Source: an uncultured Roseobacter sp. (GTDB taxonomy: Bacteria > Pseudomonadota > Alphaproteobacteria > Rhodobacterales > Rhodobacteraceae). Taken from it: a stretch of 64,000 nt of DNA. Location of the stretch: NCBI GenBank assembly GCA_947501635.1, contig CANMWT010000012.1, forward strand, positions 1 through 64,000. The letters run 5' to 3'. The notes below the pieces were generated by a model. The model was not told where the DNA came from and ran no database searches. It was given only the letters and a program-made list of their open reading frames with translations. This document shows, piece by piece, positions 38,161 to 50,428 of this stretch; the first letter of the stretch is position 1; every line of letters starts with the position of its first letter. Position numbers and translations under genes: made by a program.

Positions 38161-41100
38161 TGTGCTGATAACGGGGCGTTTGCCGGGGTATCGCGTCGTT
38201 ATCGTGACGCTGGACAGCCACGCGGCGGGCCCGGCGATGCGCGCAGCGGAGCGTCTGGCCGGAGACTATCCGGGCTTGAGTATTTCAATTCATGCCGCTG
38301 CGGAATGGGGCGAGACACCGGGGGCCTTTGAGGCCGCGCGGGACGCCATCGACACCGGCGACATCATCATTTCAAATCTGCTTTTTCTGGAAGAACATGT
38401 GGCGCGCATTCTGCCGTCCCTGCAGGCCCGCCGTGCGCAGTGTGATGCAATGATTGGCGTGATCGCCGATGCGGCGATCGTCAAGCTGACACGCATGGGA
38501 TCGCTGGATATGATGGCGCCGCAATCGGGCGCGATGCGGTTGATGAAAAAACTGCGCGGGTCGTCAAAGCCGTCGAGTTCCTCGGGTGCGGACAAGATGG
38601 CGTTGTTGCGCCGTCTGCCCAAGATCCTGAAGTTTGTGCCGGGCAAGTCGCAGGATTTGCGCGCGTGGTTTCTGACGATGCAATACTGGCTTGGCGGGTC
38701 TGATGATAACGTCGAGGCGATGTTGCGCTTTTTGCTGAACCGCTATGCACAGGGTACCGGTTGGGCGAAAGCGCCCGATGCGGCCGACCCGATCGAATAC
38801 CCCGATACCGGGCTATACCATCCGGATTTGCCGCAGCGCATCACCACGGATCCTGCCGATCTGCCAGTCCCTGCGGGGGCTACCACGACGGTTGGGCTAT
38901 TGATGATGCGGTCTTATGTCTTGTCATCAGACACCGCGCATTATGATGCGGTGATCCGCGCCTTTGAAGCTCGGGGGATCGCGGTGCGCGCGGCCTTTGC
39001 CGGTGGTTTGGACGGGCGCCCGGCAATTGACGGGTTTTTCCGCGATGCGCAGGCTGTGAAAATTGATGCGCTGGTTTCTCTGACCGGTTTTTCATTGGTG
39101 GGCGGCCCTGCCTACAATGACAATACGGCAGCGATCGAGGTGCTCAAAGCGCTGGATGTGCCCTATATCGCGGCCCATCCGCTTGAGTTCCAAACTTTGG
39201 GTCAGTGGACATCTTCAGGTCAGGGATTGGGACCGATCGAAACCACGATGCTGATTGCTCTGCCAGAACTGGACGGTGCAACGAACCCCACTGTCTTTGC
39301 CGGACGGCACGGTGAGGAAGGGTGCGAGGGCTGTCAGTACCGCTGCCCCAACCAGTCGGACGCCAAAGCGATGGCGCCGTGCAATGAACGGATCGACAGT
39401 CTGGTGGAGAAGACCATCCGGCTCGCGTCTTTGCGGCGCAAGACCAATGCGGACAAGACCGTGGGCGTTGTTCTTTTTGGCTTCCCACCTAATGCAGGTG
39501 CAGTGGGAACAGCTGCCTATCTTTCTGTTTTTGAAAGCCTTTTCAATACGTTATACAAGCTCAAATCAGACGGCTATGACGTGGAACTACCCCGCGATGT
39601 GGACGATTTGCGGGCGCGTGTTCTGAAAGGCAACGCCGCGCAGTTCGGTCAGGAGGCCAATGTGGCCGACCATGTCAGCGCCGACACAATCGTCAAAACC
39701 ACCCCGCCGCTCGCCGCGATCGAGGCGGTCTGGGGCCCGGCCCCGGGCCGTATCCAGTCTGACGGGCGCGGTGTTTTCGTACTGGGCGCACATTTCGGTA
39801 AGGTCTTTGTCGGCGTACAGCCCACATTCGGCTACGAAGGCGACCCGATGCGGCTGCTTTTTGAAAAGGGTTTTGCCCCGACGCATGCTTTTGTCGCCTT
39901 CTATCTGTGGCTCAAGAACACGTTGAAGGCGGACGCCATTTTGCATTTCGGGATGCATGGTGCGCTGGAATTCATGCCGGGCAAACAGGCTGGTATGGGC
40001 GCACGGGACTGGCCGGACCGGTTGATCGGCGAGATGCCGAACATCTACCTTTATGCCTCGAACAACCCTTCCGAGGCCTCGTTGGCCAAGCGTCGTTCCG
40101 GCGCTGTGACAGTTACCCATATGACACCGCCGCTGGCGGCTTCAGGGCTCTACAAGGGGCTTTTGGAGCTGAAAGACAGCCTGAGGCGTTGGCGAAGCAT
40201 GGAAGCGGAGGCGCCAGAGCGGCCCGAGCTTGAAGCGCTGATCTCGGTTCAGGCGGCTGCCGTGGACATGGAAGGTGCAGCCCCCGATGCCTTGTGGCTG
40301 AAGCTTCTGGAAACCGAGGACGCGCTTATCCCGGACGGGTTGCATATCGTTGGCGCGCCACTGAGCGATGCCGCGCGGGCCGAGTATCTGAGCGTGATGG
40401 ACCATGCCGACGCAGAGACACGCGCGCGGGTGGATCACATGCTGCGTCAGGAGACGGAACTGGACGCGATCGCGCGGGCACTCTCCGCGCGCTTTATCGA
40501 ACCGGTTCCGGGCGGGGATCTGATCCGTTCGGCTGATATTCTGCCCACGGGGCGCAACATCCACGCTTTTGACCCTTTCCGCATGCCCACGGCCTTTGCC
40601 TGTCAGGACGGCGCCAAGCAGGCCAAACTGCTGCTTGAGACCCATGACAGTCTGCCGCGCACGGTGGCTCTTGTGCTGTGGGGCAGTGACAACATCAAAT
40701 CCGACGGTGGGCCGATTGCCCAGGCTTTGGCCCTGATGGGCTGTGTGCCGCGATTTGACAGTTTCGGGCGGCTGGCCGGTGCGGACCTGATCCCGCTGGA
40801 GGATCTGGGCCGTCCGCGGATTGATGTCATCATGACGCTGTCGGGTATTTTCCGTGATCTGTTGCCACTGCAGACGCGCATGCTGGCGGAGGCCGCGCAA
40901 AAATGCGCGCTGGCGGACGAGCCGGTGGAGATGAACTTTATCCGCGCCCATGCGCTGGCCTATGCCGAAAAGTCAGGATGCGACATGGTCGAGGCCAGTC
41001 TGCGCGTCTTTTCCAATGCCGAAGGCGCCTATGGGTCGAATGTGAACCAGCTGGTGGACAGTTCCGCCTTTGGGGACGAGGATGAACTCGCCGATGCCTA

Positions 41101-41718
41101 TGAGGCGCGCAAGAGCTTTGCCTATGGCACGGACGGAAAGGCCTCGGCGAATGCCGCACTTTTGCAGGCGCAGCTTGCAGATGTGGATGTGGCCTATCAG
41201 AACCTTGAAAGTGTTGAGCTGGGTGTCACCACGGTCGACCATTATTTCGACACGCTGGGGGGCATTGCGCGCGCTGTGAAACGCGCTAAGGGCTCGGATG
41301 CGGCTGTCTACATCGGAGACCAGACCCGCGGTGCCGGCAAGGTGCGGACTTTGAAAGAACAAGTGGCCCTTGAGACCCGGTCACGCAGCCTGAACCCGAA
41401 GTTTTTCGAAGGGTTGCTGAAGCACGGTGCCGAAGGCGTACGTCAGATCGAGGCACAGGTGACCAATACCATGGGCTGGTCGGCGACGACCGGTCAGGTC
41501 GAGCCATGGGTCTACCAGCGCATCTCGGAGACTTTTGTGCTGGACGAGGAGATGCGCCAGCGATTGGCGGAGTTGAATCCGACGGCGTCAAGCCGGATGG
41601 CGAACCGCCTGCTGGAGGCACATGACCGCAATTACTGGAGCCCCGATGCCGAAACGCTGGCCGCCTTGCAGGATGCCGCGGATGCGCTTGAGGACCAGCT
41701 TGAGGGGGTTGCCGCACA

Positions 41719-41722
<4 letters not shown>
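38150..41722 (+). CDS. bchH: Magnesium chelatase subunit H (protoporphyrin-binding)
   Basis: BchH binds protoporphyrin IX and, with BchI and BchD, inserts Mg2+, the first committed step to bacteriochlorophyll. The 1190-residue length is typical. Recognisable blocks are [21 protein letters not shown] at the start (key words TLDSHAAGP), [12 protein letters not shown] (Cys-rich), [18 protein letters not shown] (the conserved [11 protein letters not shown] block), and [18 protein letters not shown]. The ATG at 38150 overlaps the bchB end. The stop overlaps a 37-codon frame leading to bchL. Confidence 0.97.
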
Positions 41723-42727
<1,005 letters not shown>

Positions 42728-42728
<1 letters not shown>

Positions 42729-43462
42729 TGCGTGACGAGGTAACCCTGCAGGACCGGCACGACACGCCCTGGGCCGAACGCCCGGGCTATCGTGATACGC
42801 GTGCGCGGGTTGAAACCTATTTCGACAAGACGGCCACGCGCACTTGGGAACGGCTGACGTCGGATGCGCCGGTGTCGAAGATCCGTCAGACGGTACGTGC
42901 GGGACGCGACCGGATGCGCGATCTGATGCTGGACCGCCTGCCGGCCGATCTGCGCGGCCATCGCGTGCTGGATGCCGGCTGTGGCGCCGGCCAGATGACG
43001 CTTGAGCTTGCCAAGCGCGGCGCTCAGGTGCTGGCCACGGATATCTCTCCGTCTTTGGTGGATATTGCGCGCAGGCGGCTGCCGGAGGAATTGCTGCCAC
43101 AAGTGCAGTTCGCGTCCGGAGATATGCTCTGCCCGTCTTTGGGCCAATTTGATCACGTGATCGCGATGGACAGCCTGATCTACTATGATGCAGCAGACAT
43201 CGGCCGCGCGCTGGCCGCGCTGGAGCAGCGCACCTCGGGAGTGATTGCCTTTACCGTCGCACCGCGCACCCGCGCCTTGATGACAATGTGGTATGCGGGC
43301 AAGCTTTTCCCCCGTTCGGACCGCAGTCCCGTGATGATCCCCCATGATGCCGCGAAGCTGGCGTTCGCGGCCCGCGCGCAGGGTGTGCAAAACCCTGTCG
43401 CGGCTGTGGAACGCGTCGCATCGGGCTTTTACATCTCGCAACTGATGGAGGTGCGCCGGTGA
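42728..43462 (+). CDS. bchM: Mg-protoporphyrin IX O-methyltransferase
   Basis: BchM transfers a methyl group from S-adenosylmethionine to the ring C propionate of Mg-protoporphyrin IX, making the substrate of AcsF. This 244-residue enzyme has the class I SAM-binding motif RVLDAGCGAGQMTLEL, VLATDISPSLVDIARRR (acidic second motif) and HVIAMDSLIYY. It overlaps bchL at the start and lhaA at the end (GTGA). Confidence 0.95.
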
Positions 43463-44892
43463 ACGCAGCGGGCCTCAAACGTCTGTCTCTCAGGGCAATG
43501 CCATTTGCCGATGCGGCCAGTGATGATCTGCCGCTGAGCCAGCTTTTGCGGCTGTCGCTGTTCCAGATTTCGGTTGGCATGGCCGCGGTGATGCTGCTGG
43601 GGACGCTGAACCGCGTGATGATCGTCGAGTTGAGTGTGCCCGCGATGATCGTGGCTGTGATGATTGCCCTGCCTGTGCTGATCGCGCCTTTCCGCGCCCT
43701 TCTGGGCTTCCGCTCGGATACGTACCGCTCTGCCATCGGGTGGAAGCGGGTGCCCTATATCTGGTTTGGCACGTTGTGGCAGTTCGGCGGTCTGGCCATC
43801 ATGCCCTCGACGCTTTTGGTGCTGGGCGGGGATGTCTATATCGAGTTGCCCTACGCGGGCGAGTTGCTGGCCGCCCTTGCCTTCCTGATGACGGGCCTCG
43901 GCATGCATATGACGCAAACCGCGGGACTGGCGCTTGCCTCGGATCGCGCAACCGATGAGACGCGCCCGCGTGTTGTCGCCCTCCTTTACGTTATGTTCTT
44001 GATTGGAATGGGAATTTCCTCTCTCATCATCGGGTTTTTGCTGCGTGACTTTACCCCGCTCAAGCTTATTCAGGTGGTTCAGGCGACGGCGGTTATCACC
44101 GCTGTTCTGAACCTCATTGCGCTGTGGAAGCAGGAAAGCGTGCGCCCCATGTCGCGCAGCGAGCGCGAAGCCCCCCGACCCAAGTTCAAGGACGCATGGT
44201 CGGATTTCATGAACGGCGGTCAAGCCGGCAGGCTGCTGGTCTGTATCTTCGTGGGGACCATGGCCTTTAACATGCAGGATGTGCTGCTGGAGCCTTACGG
44301 CGGCGAAATCCTCGGCCTGTCGGTCTCTTCCACCACGCTATTGACCGCAACATGGTCTTTGGGCGCACTCATCGGCTTTGCCTGGGCGGGCGCACGGCTT
44401 GCCCGTGGCTCGAACGCGTTTCGGCTGGCCGGTGGCGGCATTCTCGCAGGCATCTGGGCCTTTTCCATGGTGATTTTCGCCGCGCCGCTCAGCTCTCCGG
44501 TGCTGTTTTACGCAGGCGCGACGATGATCGGCTTTGGCGGTGGCCTTTTCGCGGTTGCGACGCTGACCGCCTGCATGACCCTGCCCGAAACCAGCACCGC
44601 AGGACGCGGGCTGGCCCTTGGCGCATGGGGCGCGGCACAAGCCACGGCTGCCGGTCTGTCGATCGCGATCGGCGGGTCCTTGCGCGACTGGACAGGCTCT
44701 ATCGCCATGTCGGGTGCATGGGGCGAAGGGATGATCTCTCCCGCAACCGGCTATTCATTTGTTTATCATACCGAGATTGGCTTGCTTTTCGTCACTCTCG
44801 TGATCCTGGGACCGCTCGTGCGCCAAAGCGGTCCTCTCACCCCGAAGGAAAGCGGCTCCCGCCCGATGGGCCTGGCCGAATTCCCAACTTGA
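43459..44892 (+). CDS. lhaA: Light-harvesting 1 assembly protein LhaA (PucC family)
   Basis: This 477-residue polytopic protein of the PucC family is needed for LH1 assembly in related bacteria. Landmarks are NRVMIVELSVPAMIVAVMIALP (key words NRVMIVELSVPA), FRSDTYRSAIGWKRVPYIW, MAFNMQDVLLEPYGGEILGL and a late GRGLALGAWGAAQATAAGLS. The start is a GTG at 43459 overlapping the bchM stop, consistent with coupling. It is paralogous to the bch2 product at 30 kb. Confidence 0.93.
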   Translation: MNAAGLKRLSLRAMPFADAASDDLPLSQLLRLSLFQISVGMAAVMLLGTLNRVMIVELSVPAMIVAVMIALPVLIAPFRALLGFRSDTYRSAIGWKRVPYIWFGTLWQFGGLAIMPSTLLVLGGDVYIELPYAGELLAALAFLMTGLGMHMTQTAGLALASDRATDETRPRVVALLYVMFLIGMGISSLIIGFLLRDFTPLKLIQVVQATAVITAVLNLIALWKQESVRPMSRSEREAPRPKFKDAWSDFMNGGQAGRLLVCIFVGTMAFNMQDVLLEPYGGEILGLSVSSTTLLTATWSLGALIGFAWAGARLARGSNAFRLAGGGILAGIWAFSMVIFAAPLSSPVLFYAGATMIGFGGGLFAVATLTACMTLPETSTAGRGLALGAWGAAQATAAGLSIAIGGSLRDWTGSIAMSGAWGEGMISPATGYSFVYHTEIGLLFVTLVILGPLVRQSGPLTPKESGSRPMGLAEFPT

Positions 44893-44914
44893 CCCCGTTT
44901 CAGGAGGAAACGAC

Positions 44915-45682
44915 ATGACTGCAGCATTCTTTGGCGAAGTGGATCTGGCCAGCGTCACGCTCTGGCTGTTCTACATATTCTTTGCAGGACTGGTAATCTG
45001 GATTCAGCGCGAAAACATGCGCGAAGGCTACCCGCTGGAAGATGACGAAGGTAACCCCTCGTCCAACCCCAGCATGTGGCCGCTGCCGGAAGACAAGACA
45101 TTCAAGCTGCCCCACGGCCGTGGCGAAGTGACCGTCCCCTCGGGACAGACGCCTGAACGTGCCGATATCGCGCTGAAACGCGTGGGCCCCGGCAACGGCT
45201 ACCCGCTTGAGCCTACCGGTGATCCCATGCTGGACGGTGTGGGGCCCGCCTCCTGGGCACCGCGGCGCGATGTGCCAGAACTGGACGGCCACGGCCATCC
45301 CAAGATTGTGCCCATGTCCGGCGTCGAAGGCTTTTCGGTTGCAGCCGGTCGCGACCCGCGCGGCTTGCCCGTTGTGGCAGGCGACGGAGAGATCGTCGGC
45401 AAGATCACCGATATGTGGATCGACGAACCGGAACAGTTGGTACGCTATCTGGAGATGGAGCTGGACAGCAAATGGGGATCGGGCACCCGCCTGATGCCGA
45501 TGACATTTGCGCGGATCAAATCCAACAGCGTGAGCGTGCATGCGCTTTACGGCAAGCACTTTGCCACCATCCCCACAATCGCGTCCCCCCGGCAGGTCAC
45601 CCTGCTCGAGGAAGACAAGATCTCCGGCTACTACGGCGGCGGCAAGCTCTATGCCGGCGACCGTCAGGAACCGCGGATTTAA
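44915..45682 (+). CDS. puhA: Photosynthetic reaction centre subunit H
   Basis: This 255-residue protein has one N-terminal membrane helix (LASVTLWLFYIFFAGLVIWI) and a cytoplasmic PRC-barrel domain (about 100-250). Conserved stretches include REGYPLEDDEG, LPHGRGEVTVPSG and the barrel IVGKITDMWIDEPEQLVRYLE (key words KITDMWIDEPE). It caps the reaction centre and steers proton uptake to QB. A strong AGGAGGAAA ribosome-binding site precedes the ATG, fitting high expression. It is followed by puhB and puhC. Confidence 0.97.
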   Translation: MTAAFFGEVDLASVTLWLFYIFFAGLVIWIQRENMREGYPLEDDEGNPSSNPSMWPLPEDKTFKLPHGRGEVTVPSGQTPERADIALKRVGPGNGYPLEPTGDPMLDGVGPASWAPRRDVPELDGHGHPKIVPMSGVEGFSVAAGRDPRGLPVVAGDGEIVGKITDMWIDEPEQLVRYLEMELDSKWGSGTRLMPMTFARIKSNSVSVHALYGKHFATIPTIASPRQVTLLEEDKISGYYGGGKLYAGDRQEPRI

Positions 45683-45766
45683 ACCGCAAACGAACAGAGT
45701 GGCGCCCCACAGCTTTCAGGGGCGCCCTGCACAGCGACAAACCATGAAACGGAGGAGATACTCGCC

Positions 45767-46465
45767 ATGTCTCACCACAACACGACACAGAATGCCCACG
45801 GGCATGACGACTTCGAGATAGAGCCCGTTGAGGGGCTCCCTGCCGAGCCGCCCAAGGGCGAGAACATCCTGTGGCAGGGCCGCCCCGACTGGTGGCGCCT
45901 CGCTGTTGAATCGCTCAAGGTGAAATGGGTGGCGGGGTACTTTGTCCTGCTCGCGCTCTGGCGGTTTGTGTCACAACTGGACCTTTTGCCGATGGGTCAG
46001 GCAATCGGATCCGCGGTGCCCTTTTTGATACTGGGCTTCGTTACCTGTGGTTTGCTCACGCTGGTGGCGGTCGCGCAAGCGCGTGCCACGGTCTACACGG
46101 TAACCGATGCGCGCGTCGTGATGCGCATCGGTGCCGCGCTGAACATCACCATCAACATTCCCTATACGCAGGTCGGCAACGCGATGCTTGACCTGCGTCC
46201 GGGTGGATCGGGCACCATTGCGCTGGAAACCATCGGTCACACGCGCCTGTCGTACCTGACCTGCTGGCCCCATGTGCGCCCGTGGTACCTGCGTGAGGCC
46301 CAACCGGCCCTGCGCTGCATCCCCGAGGCGGAAAAAGTCGCAACACTGCTCTCAGAGGCCGCAGAGGCCCGCGTTGCCATGCCCAAGATCGCCCGCACAG
46401 GCGCAGCCCCTGCCCCGCAGCAGGCGACAGCCGCCAGTGCAACAACGACAGTTGCGGCGGAGTAG
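45767..46465 (+). CDS. puhB: Reaction centre assembly protein PuhB
   Basis: This 232-residue membrane protein is encoded 84 bp after puhA and has GGAGGAGA before its ATG. It has GENILWQGRPDWWRLAVESLKV at the N-terminus (key words LWQGRPDWW), three hydrophobic segments (about 47-65, 70-95, and a short one), and a PH-like domain with YTVTDARVVMRIGAAL. PuhB homologues assist reaction centre assembly. The C-terminus is a low-complexity Ala/Thr/Pro tail. Confidence 0.92.
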   Translation: MSHHNTTQNAHGHDDFEIEPVEGLPAEPPKGENILWQGRPDWWRLAVESLKVKWVAGYFVLLALWRFVSQLDLLPMGQAIGSAVPFLILGFVTCGLLTLVAVAQARATVYTVTDARVVMRIGAALNITINIPYTQVGNAMLDLRPGGSGTIALETIGHTRLSYLTCWPHVRPWYLREAQPALRCIPEAEKVATLLSEAAEARVAMPKIARTGAAPAPQQATAASATTTVAAE

Positions 46466-46469
46466 GTCC

Positions 46470-46943
46470 ATGAACACACAAACCCGCCCCCGCATTCACG
46501 CCCGCGAAGAAGAACTGGTCCCGCGCATCATGGTGCGCATCATGTTCGGCCTTGTCTTCACCGTACTTGTGATCGTGTCGGTCGCCACCTTCACGGGACG
46601 CGAGCCGCAAAACCAGCCGCCCGTTGGCGCTGTGATTTCCGAACGGGTCATTCATCTGTCCGGTGACGCTTCGGGCAAAGCCCGCGTGCTGGACGCCACG
46701 GGGACCGTGATCGCGGATTTCCCGGCCGACAAAGGCGGCTTTGTCGCCGGCATCGAACGCGTGATTGCCCGCGAACGCGGCCTGCGCGGTCTGGACATGT
46801 CGGCCCCCGTGCTCTTGCAACTGCGCGAGGGCAACCGCCTTTCCATCACCGACCCTTCGACCGGATGGTCAGCCGAGCTTATGGGCTTTGGCGCCACCAA
46901 TTCCCGCACCTTCGCCAGGTTGCTGGACAAACCCAAACCCTGA
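46470..46943 (+). CDS. puhC: Photosynthetic complex assembly protein PuhC
   Basis: This 157-residue protein has an N-terminal cytoplasmic stretch, one membrane segment (VRIMFGLVFTVLVIVSVATF) and a periplasmic domain with SERVIHLSGDASG and FVAGIERVIARERG. PuhC is required for normal levels of the reaction centre-LH1 complex in Rhodobacter. The ATG at 46470 lies 4 bp after the puhB stop with GTAGGTCC upstream. Confidence 0.9.
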   Translation: MNTQTRPRIHAREEELVPRIMVRIMFGLVFTVLVIVSVATFTGREPQNQPPVGAVISERVIHLSGDASGKARVLDATGTVIADFPADKGGFVAGIERVIARERGLRGLDMSAPVLLQLREGNRLSITDPSTGWSAELMGFGATNSRTFARLLDKPKP

Positions 46944-46957
46944 AAGGAAGCCACCTC

Positions 46958-47254
46958 ATGGGACTACTGACAAAAGACTTCGAACGGGCACCCTGCACCG
47001 TCGAGATTAGCCACAAATTCGAAAGCTTGCACGCGCATGTGCGCTTTAACAACGGTGCCGTGATCTACCCCGGCGACGAGGTAAAGGTTCATGGCGGAGA
47101 GATTATGGCCCCCTTCGGCGAGATCGTCTCGGAGGACCGCGAAGCCACGATCATCCGCGCCAGCAAGCTTGAACGCCTCTGGACCCGCCTGACGGGCGAT
47201 CTTGAGGTCATGGAACTGTGCGAGTTTTCATTCTCAGAGGAGGTCACGCTATGA
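46958..47254 (+). CDS. Conserved-position hypothetical protein between puhC and acsF (98 aa)
   Basis: This soluble 98-residue protein begins MGLLTKDFERAPCTVEIS, has no membrane segment, and contains IYPGDEVKVHGGEIMAPFGE and REATIIRASKLERLW, suggesting a small beta-rich domain. I do not recognise a named family. A GAAAGGAAG site precedes the ATG, and its stop overlaps the acsF ATG (ATGA). The coupling suggests it is made with, and may serve, the cyclase AcsF or reaction-centre assembly; this is inference from position. Confidence 0.75.
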   Translation: MGLLTKDFERAPCTVEISHKFESLHAHVRFNNGAVIYPGDEVKVHGGEIMAPFGEIVSEDREATIIRASKLERLWTRLTGDLEVMELCEFSFSEEVTL

Positions 47255-48381
47255 ACCTGCAAACACCCCTGCACGAAAAGCACACCGCCGATGCCACCAG
47301 CGTCGAAGAGGGGCTGGCAATCGCCGAAGCCAAAGACGCAATCTATACCAACGAAATGGCAACCGAAACGGCCATGGCCAACACGCTGCTGACCCCGCGG
47401 TTCTACACCACGGACTTTGACGAGCTGGACGCCATCGACGTCTCCGGCGTGCGCGAAGACTGGGACAAGCTCATTGACCAGATGGAAGCAGACCCCAACA
47501 AGGGCCACTTCAAGAAAAACGAAGACTGGGATCATGTCGACTGGGACAATATGGAGCCCGAGCTGAAGAAGGAATTCATCGACTTCCTGATCAGTTCCTG
47601 TACGGCCGAATTCTCGGGCTGCGTGCTCTACAAAGAGATGAAGCGGCGCGGCAACAACAAAGATATCACGCAGCTGTTCCAGCTGATGGCGCGGGACGAG
47701 GCACGCCACGCGGGCTTTATCAACGATGCCCTGCGCGAAGCCGGTCTGCGCGTGAACCTCGGGTTCCTGACGCAGAAGAAGAAATACACCTACTTCCGGC
47801 CCAAGTTCATCTACTACGCCACGTACCTGTCGGAAAAGATCGGCTATGCGCGCTACATCACGATCTTCCGCCACCTTGAGGCGCATCCCGAGCACCGCTT
47901 CCACCCGATCTTCAAGTGGTTCGAAGAGTGGTGCAACGACGAATTCAGCCATGGCGAGGCCTTCGCCCTGCTGATGAAGACTGACCCCAAGCTGACCCAA
48001 GGCCGCAACGTGCTCTGGATCAAGTTCTTCCTTACGGCGGTCTATTCGACGATGTATGTACGCGACCACCAGCGCCCCGCCTTCCACAAGGCCCTTGGCG
48101 TAGACCCGGACTGGTACGCGCACGAGGTTTTCACCAAGACCTCGAAACTGTCGGAGCAGATCTTCCCGATCACCGTCGACATCGACCACCCGCGCTGGCA
48201 GCCAAATCTTGAAAAGATGCAGAAAGCCAACGCCGATCTCGCGATCGCTAAGGAGAACGGCAAATTCTTTGCCAAGCTGGGCGCTCAATTCCGTGCGGTC
48301 AGCGCCTTTGTCTCGCTTTATACGATCCCCGCGAAAAAGCACGTGGTACCTGCGACAACGCGTCTGGAGCCTTCGTACTGA
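47251..48381 (+). CDS. acsF: Mg-protoporphyrin IX monomethyl ester oxidative (aerobic) cyclase
   Basis: AcsF is the O2-dependent di-iron enzyme that forms the isocyclic ring E. This 376-residue ferritin-like protein has the iron-ligand motifs SCTAEFSGCVLYKEM, LMARDEARHAGFIND (ExxRH) and EEWCNDEFSHGEAFAL (ExxH). Its presence points to pigment synthesis under aerobic conditions; no anaerobic bchE appears in this window. The start at 47251 has AGAGGAGGT upstream and overlaps the preceding small gene. puhE begins one base after its stop. Confidence 0.96.
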   Translation: MNLQTPLHEKHTADATSVEEGLAIAEAKDAIYTNEMATETAMANTLLTPRFYTTDFDELDAIDVSGVREDWDKLIDQMEADPNKGHFKKNEDWDHVDWDNMEPELKKEFIDFLISSCTAEFSGCVLYKEMKRRGNNKDITQLFQLMARDEARHAGFINDALREAGLRVNLGFLTQKKKYTYFRPKFIYYATYLSEKIGYARYITIFRHLEAHPEHRFHPIFKWFEEWCNDEFSHGEAFALLMKTDPKLTQGRNVLWIKFFLTAVYSTMYVRDHQRPAFHKALGVDPDWYAHEVFTKTSKLSEQIFPITVDIDHPRWQPNLEKMQKANADLAIAKENGKFFAKLGAQFRAVSAFVSLYTIPAKKHVVPATTRLEPSY

Positions 48382-48382
48382 C

Positions 48383-49198
48383 ATGACAATCCTGTCCGCC
48401 TCTCTTCTGGCCCTCTTCGTCTGGTGGTTTTCCACCGGGGCGATCCTGTGGGTCGTGAAGACGGCGGACAAAAAAGACCCGGGCGCGGGGCTGCGAGCCA
48501 CGCTCTGGGGGTTGCCCATGCTCGCGCTTGGCATCGCAGGCTTCTGGACAACCCTGCCGGACACAACGGTTTTCGGCGCCTGCGCGGCATTCCTGTCAGC
48601 ACTGTGCATCTGGGGCTGGATCGAACTGGCCTTCCTGACCGGCGTCATCACCGGCCCCAACACCTACCCGCTGCCCGAAAACACACCCGAATGGGAACGT
48701 TTTGTGCGCGCATGGGGCACGCTGGCCTATCACGAAATGCTTCTGGTGGGCACGCTTATCTCGCTGGTGCTGATAAGCGAGGGATACGCCAATATCTTCG
48801 GCGTGTGGACCTTTGCGGTGCTGTTTTTCGCCCGCCTCTCGGCCAAGCTGAACCTCTATCTCGGTGTGCCCAAGATCAACGTGGATTTCCTGCCCTCCGC
48901 GCTGGCACATCTCGCCACCTATTTCCGGATCCGGCCGCTGAACTGGCTGTTTCCGTTTTCCGTGACGGCGCTCTCCTTCGCTGCGGCCTGCTGGCTGGAG
49001 CGTATCTACGCCGCACAAACCGACGGCCAGATTATCGGCTTCTCTTTGTTGTGCGCCCTCACGGCGCTGGCACTTCTCGAACACTGGGTGATGGTTCTGC
49101 CAATCCCGGACGAAAAGCTTTGGCGGTGGATGCTTCCCGCGCCCAAGCAACCAACACCCAAATCAACGATACTAAAAGGGGGACATCATGGACTTTGA
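48383..49198 (+). CDS. puhE: Photosynthetic complex assembly membrane protein PuhE
   Basis: This 271-residue integral membrane protein has about seven hydrophobic segments and the family blocks [42 protein letters not shown] and [12 protein letters not shown]. PuhE modulates bacteriochlorophyll synthesis and complex assembly in Rhodobacter; the family is also called photosynthetic complex assembly protein 2. The ATG at 48383 follows the acsF stop by one base, and the 3' end overlaps hemA by 11 bases. Confidence 0.92.
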   Translation: MTILSASLLALFVWWFSTGAILWVVKTADKKDPGAGLRATLWGLPMLALGIAGFWTTLPDTTVFGACAAFLSALCIWGWIELAFLTGVITGPNTYPLPENTPEWERFVRAWGTLAYHEMLLVGTLISLVLISEGYANIFGVWTFAVLFFARLSAKLNLYLGVPKINVDFLPSALAHLATYFRIRPLNWLFPFSVTALSFAAACWLERIYAAQTDGQIIGFSLLCALTALALLEHWVMVLPIPDEKLWRWMLPAPKQPTPKSTILKGGHHGL

Positions 49199-50402
49199 TG
49201 CACTGTTCCAAGCACAACTGGACACTCTCAAAGAAGATGGCAACTACCGCATCTTCGCGGAACTTGAACGGCAGGCGGGCAAATTTCCCCAAGCCAGATG
49301 CCACGACGAAGAGGCACCCGATCAGGTCACGGTCTGGTGCTCGAATGACTACCTCGGCATGGGCCAGAACCCCACCGTCATCAACGCGATGAAAGACGCC
49401 ATCGACGCCTATGGCGCAGGCGCGGGCGGTACGCGCAACATCTCGGGCACCAACCATGCCCACAAGCTGCTCGAAGCGGAACTGGCCGACCTGCACCACA
49501 AGGAAGACGCGCTGCTGTTTACCTCCGGCTACGTCTCCAACTGGGCCGCCCTCAGCTGTCTGGGCGCACGCCTGCATGACGCGGTCATCCTCTCGGACGA
49601 ACTCAACCACGCCTCCATGATCGAAGGCATCCGCCATTCGCGCGCCAACAAGGTGCTGTGGAAACACAATGATCCCGAAGACCTTGACCGCAAGCTCAGC
49701 GCCCTGCCCGCCAACTGCCCCAAGATCGTGGCCTTCGAGAGCGTCTATTCGATGGACGGCGACATCTGCCCGATGCAGGAAATCGTCGAAGTGGCCGAAA
49801 AGCACGGTGCCATGACCTACCTCGACGAAGTGCACGCCGTGGGCCTTTATGGCCCGCGCGGCGGCGGCATCTCCGAACGCGAAGGGCTGCAGGACCGCAT
49901 CACCCTGATCGAAGGCACGCTGGGCAAAGCCTACGGTGTCGTGGGCGGCTATATCACGGGCTCTGAGGCGCTTTGTGACTTCATCCGGTCCTTTGCCAGC
50001 GGGTTCATCTTTACCACCGCCCTGCCCCCTGCCGTGGCCACCGCCGCGCAAGCGTCGATCCGGCACCTCAAGCAATCAGATCAAGAACGCAAACTGCAAC
50101 GCGAACGCGTGGCCTACCTGCGCAAGCGGCTGGACATGGAAGGCATCCCGCATCTGGAAAACCCCAGCCACATCATCCCCGTGATGATCGGCGATCCGGT
50201 GAAATGCCGGATGATCGCGGATTACCTCATGCAGCAATACGGTATCTACGTGCAGCCGATCAATTATCCCACAGTCCCCAAGGGCACCGAACGGCTACGC
50301 TTTACGCCCGGGCCCCTGCACAGCGTCGAAGACATCGAACACTTGGTGCTCGCGCTCAAAGAGCTGTGGAAGCAATGTGCGGTCAGCCACGCGGTCGCAT
50401 AA
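49188..50402 (+). CDS. hemA: 5-aminolevulinate synthase
   Basis: HemA condenses glycine and succinyl-CoA to aminolevulinate, the first step of all tetrapyrroles in alphaproteobacteria. This 404-residue PLP enzyme has [47 protein letters not shown] and the Schiff-base lysine in [14 protein letters not shown]. It is the last gene of the long plus-strand operon, overlaps the puhE end, and is followed by a strong terminator. Confidence 0.97.
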   Translation: MDFDALFQAQLDTLKEDGNYRIFAELERQAGKFPQARCHDEEAPDQVTVWCSNDYLGMGQNPTVINAMKDAIDAYGAGAGGTRNISGTNHAHKLLEAELADLHHKEDALLFTSGYVSNWAALSCLGARLHDAVILSDELNHASMIEGIRHSRANKVLWKHNDPEDLDRKLSALPANCPKIVAFESVYSMDGDICPMQEIVEVAEKHGAMTYLDEVHAVGLYGPRGGGISEREGLQDRITLIEGTLGKAYGVVGGYITGSEALCDFIRSFASGFIFTTALPPAVATAAQASIRHLKQSDQERKLQRERVAYLRKRLDMEGIPHLENPSHIIPVMIGDPVKCRMIADYLMQQYGIYVQPINYPTVPKGTERLRFTPGPLHSVEDIEHLVLALKELWKQCAVSHAVA

Positions 50403-50428
50403 CCAAAAATCCACCTTCGAAAACCCGA

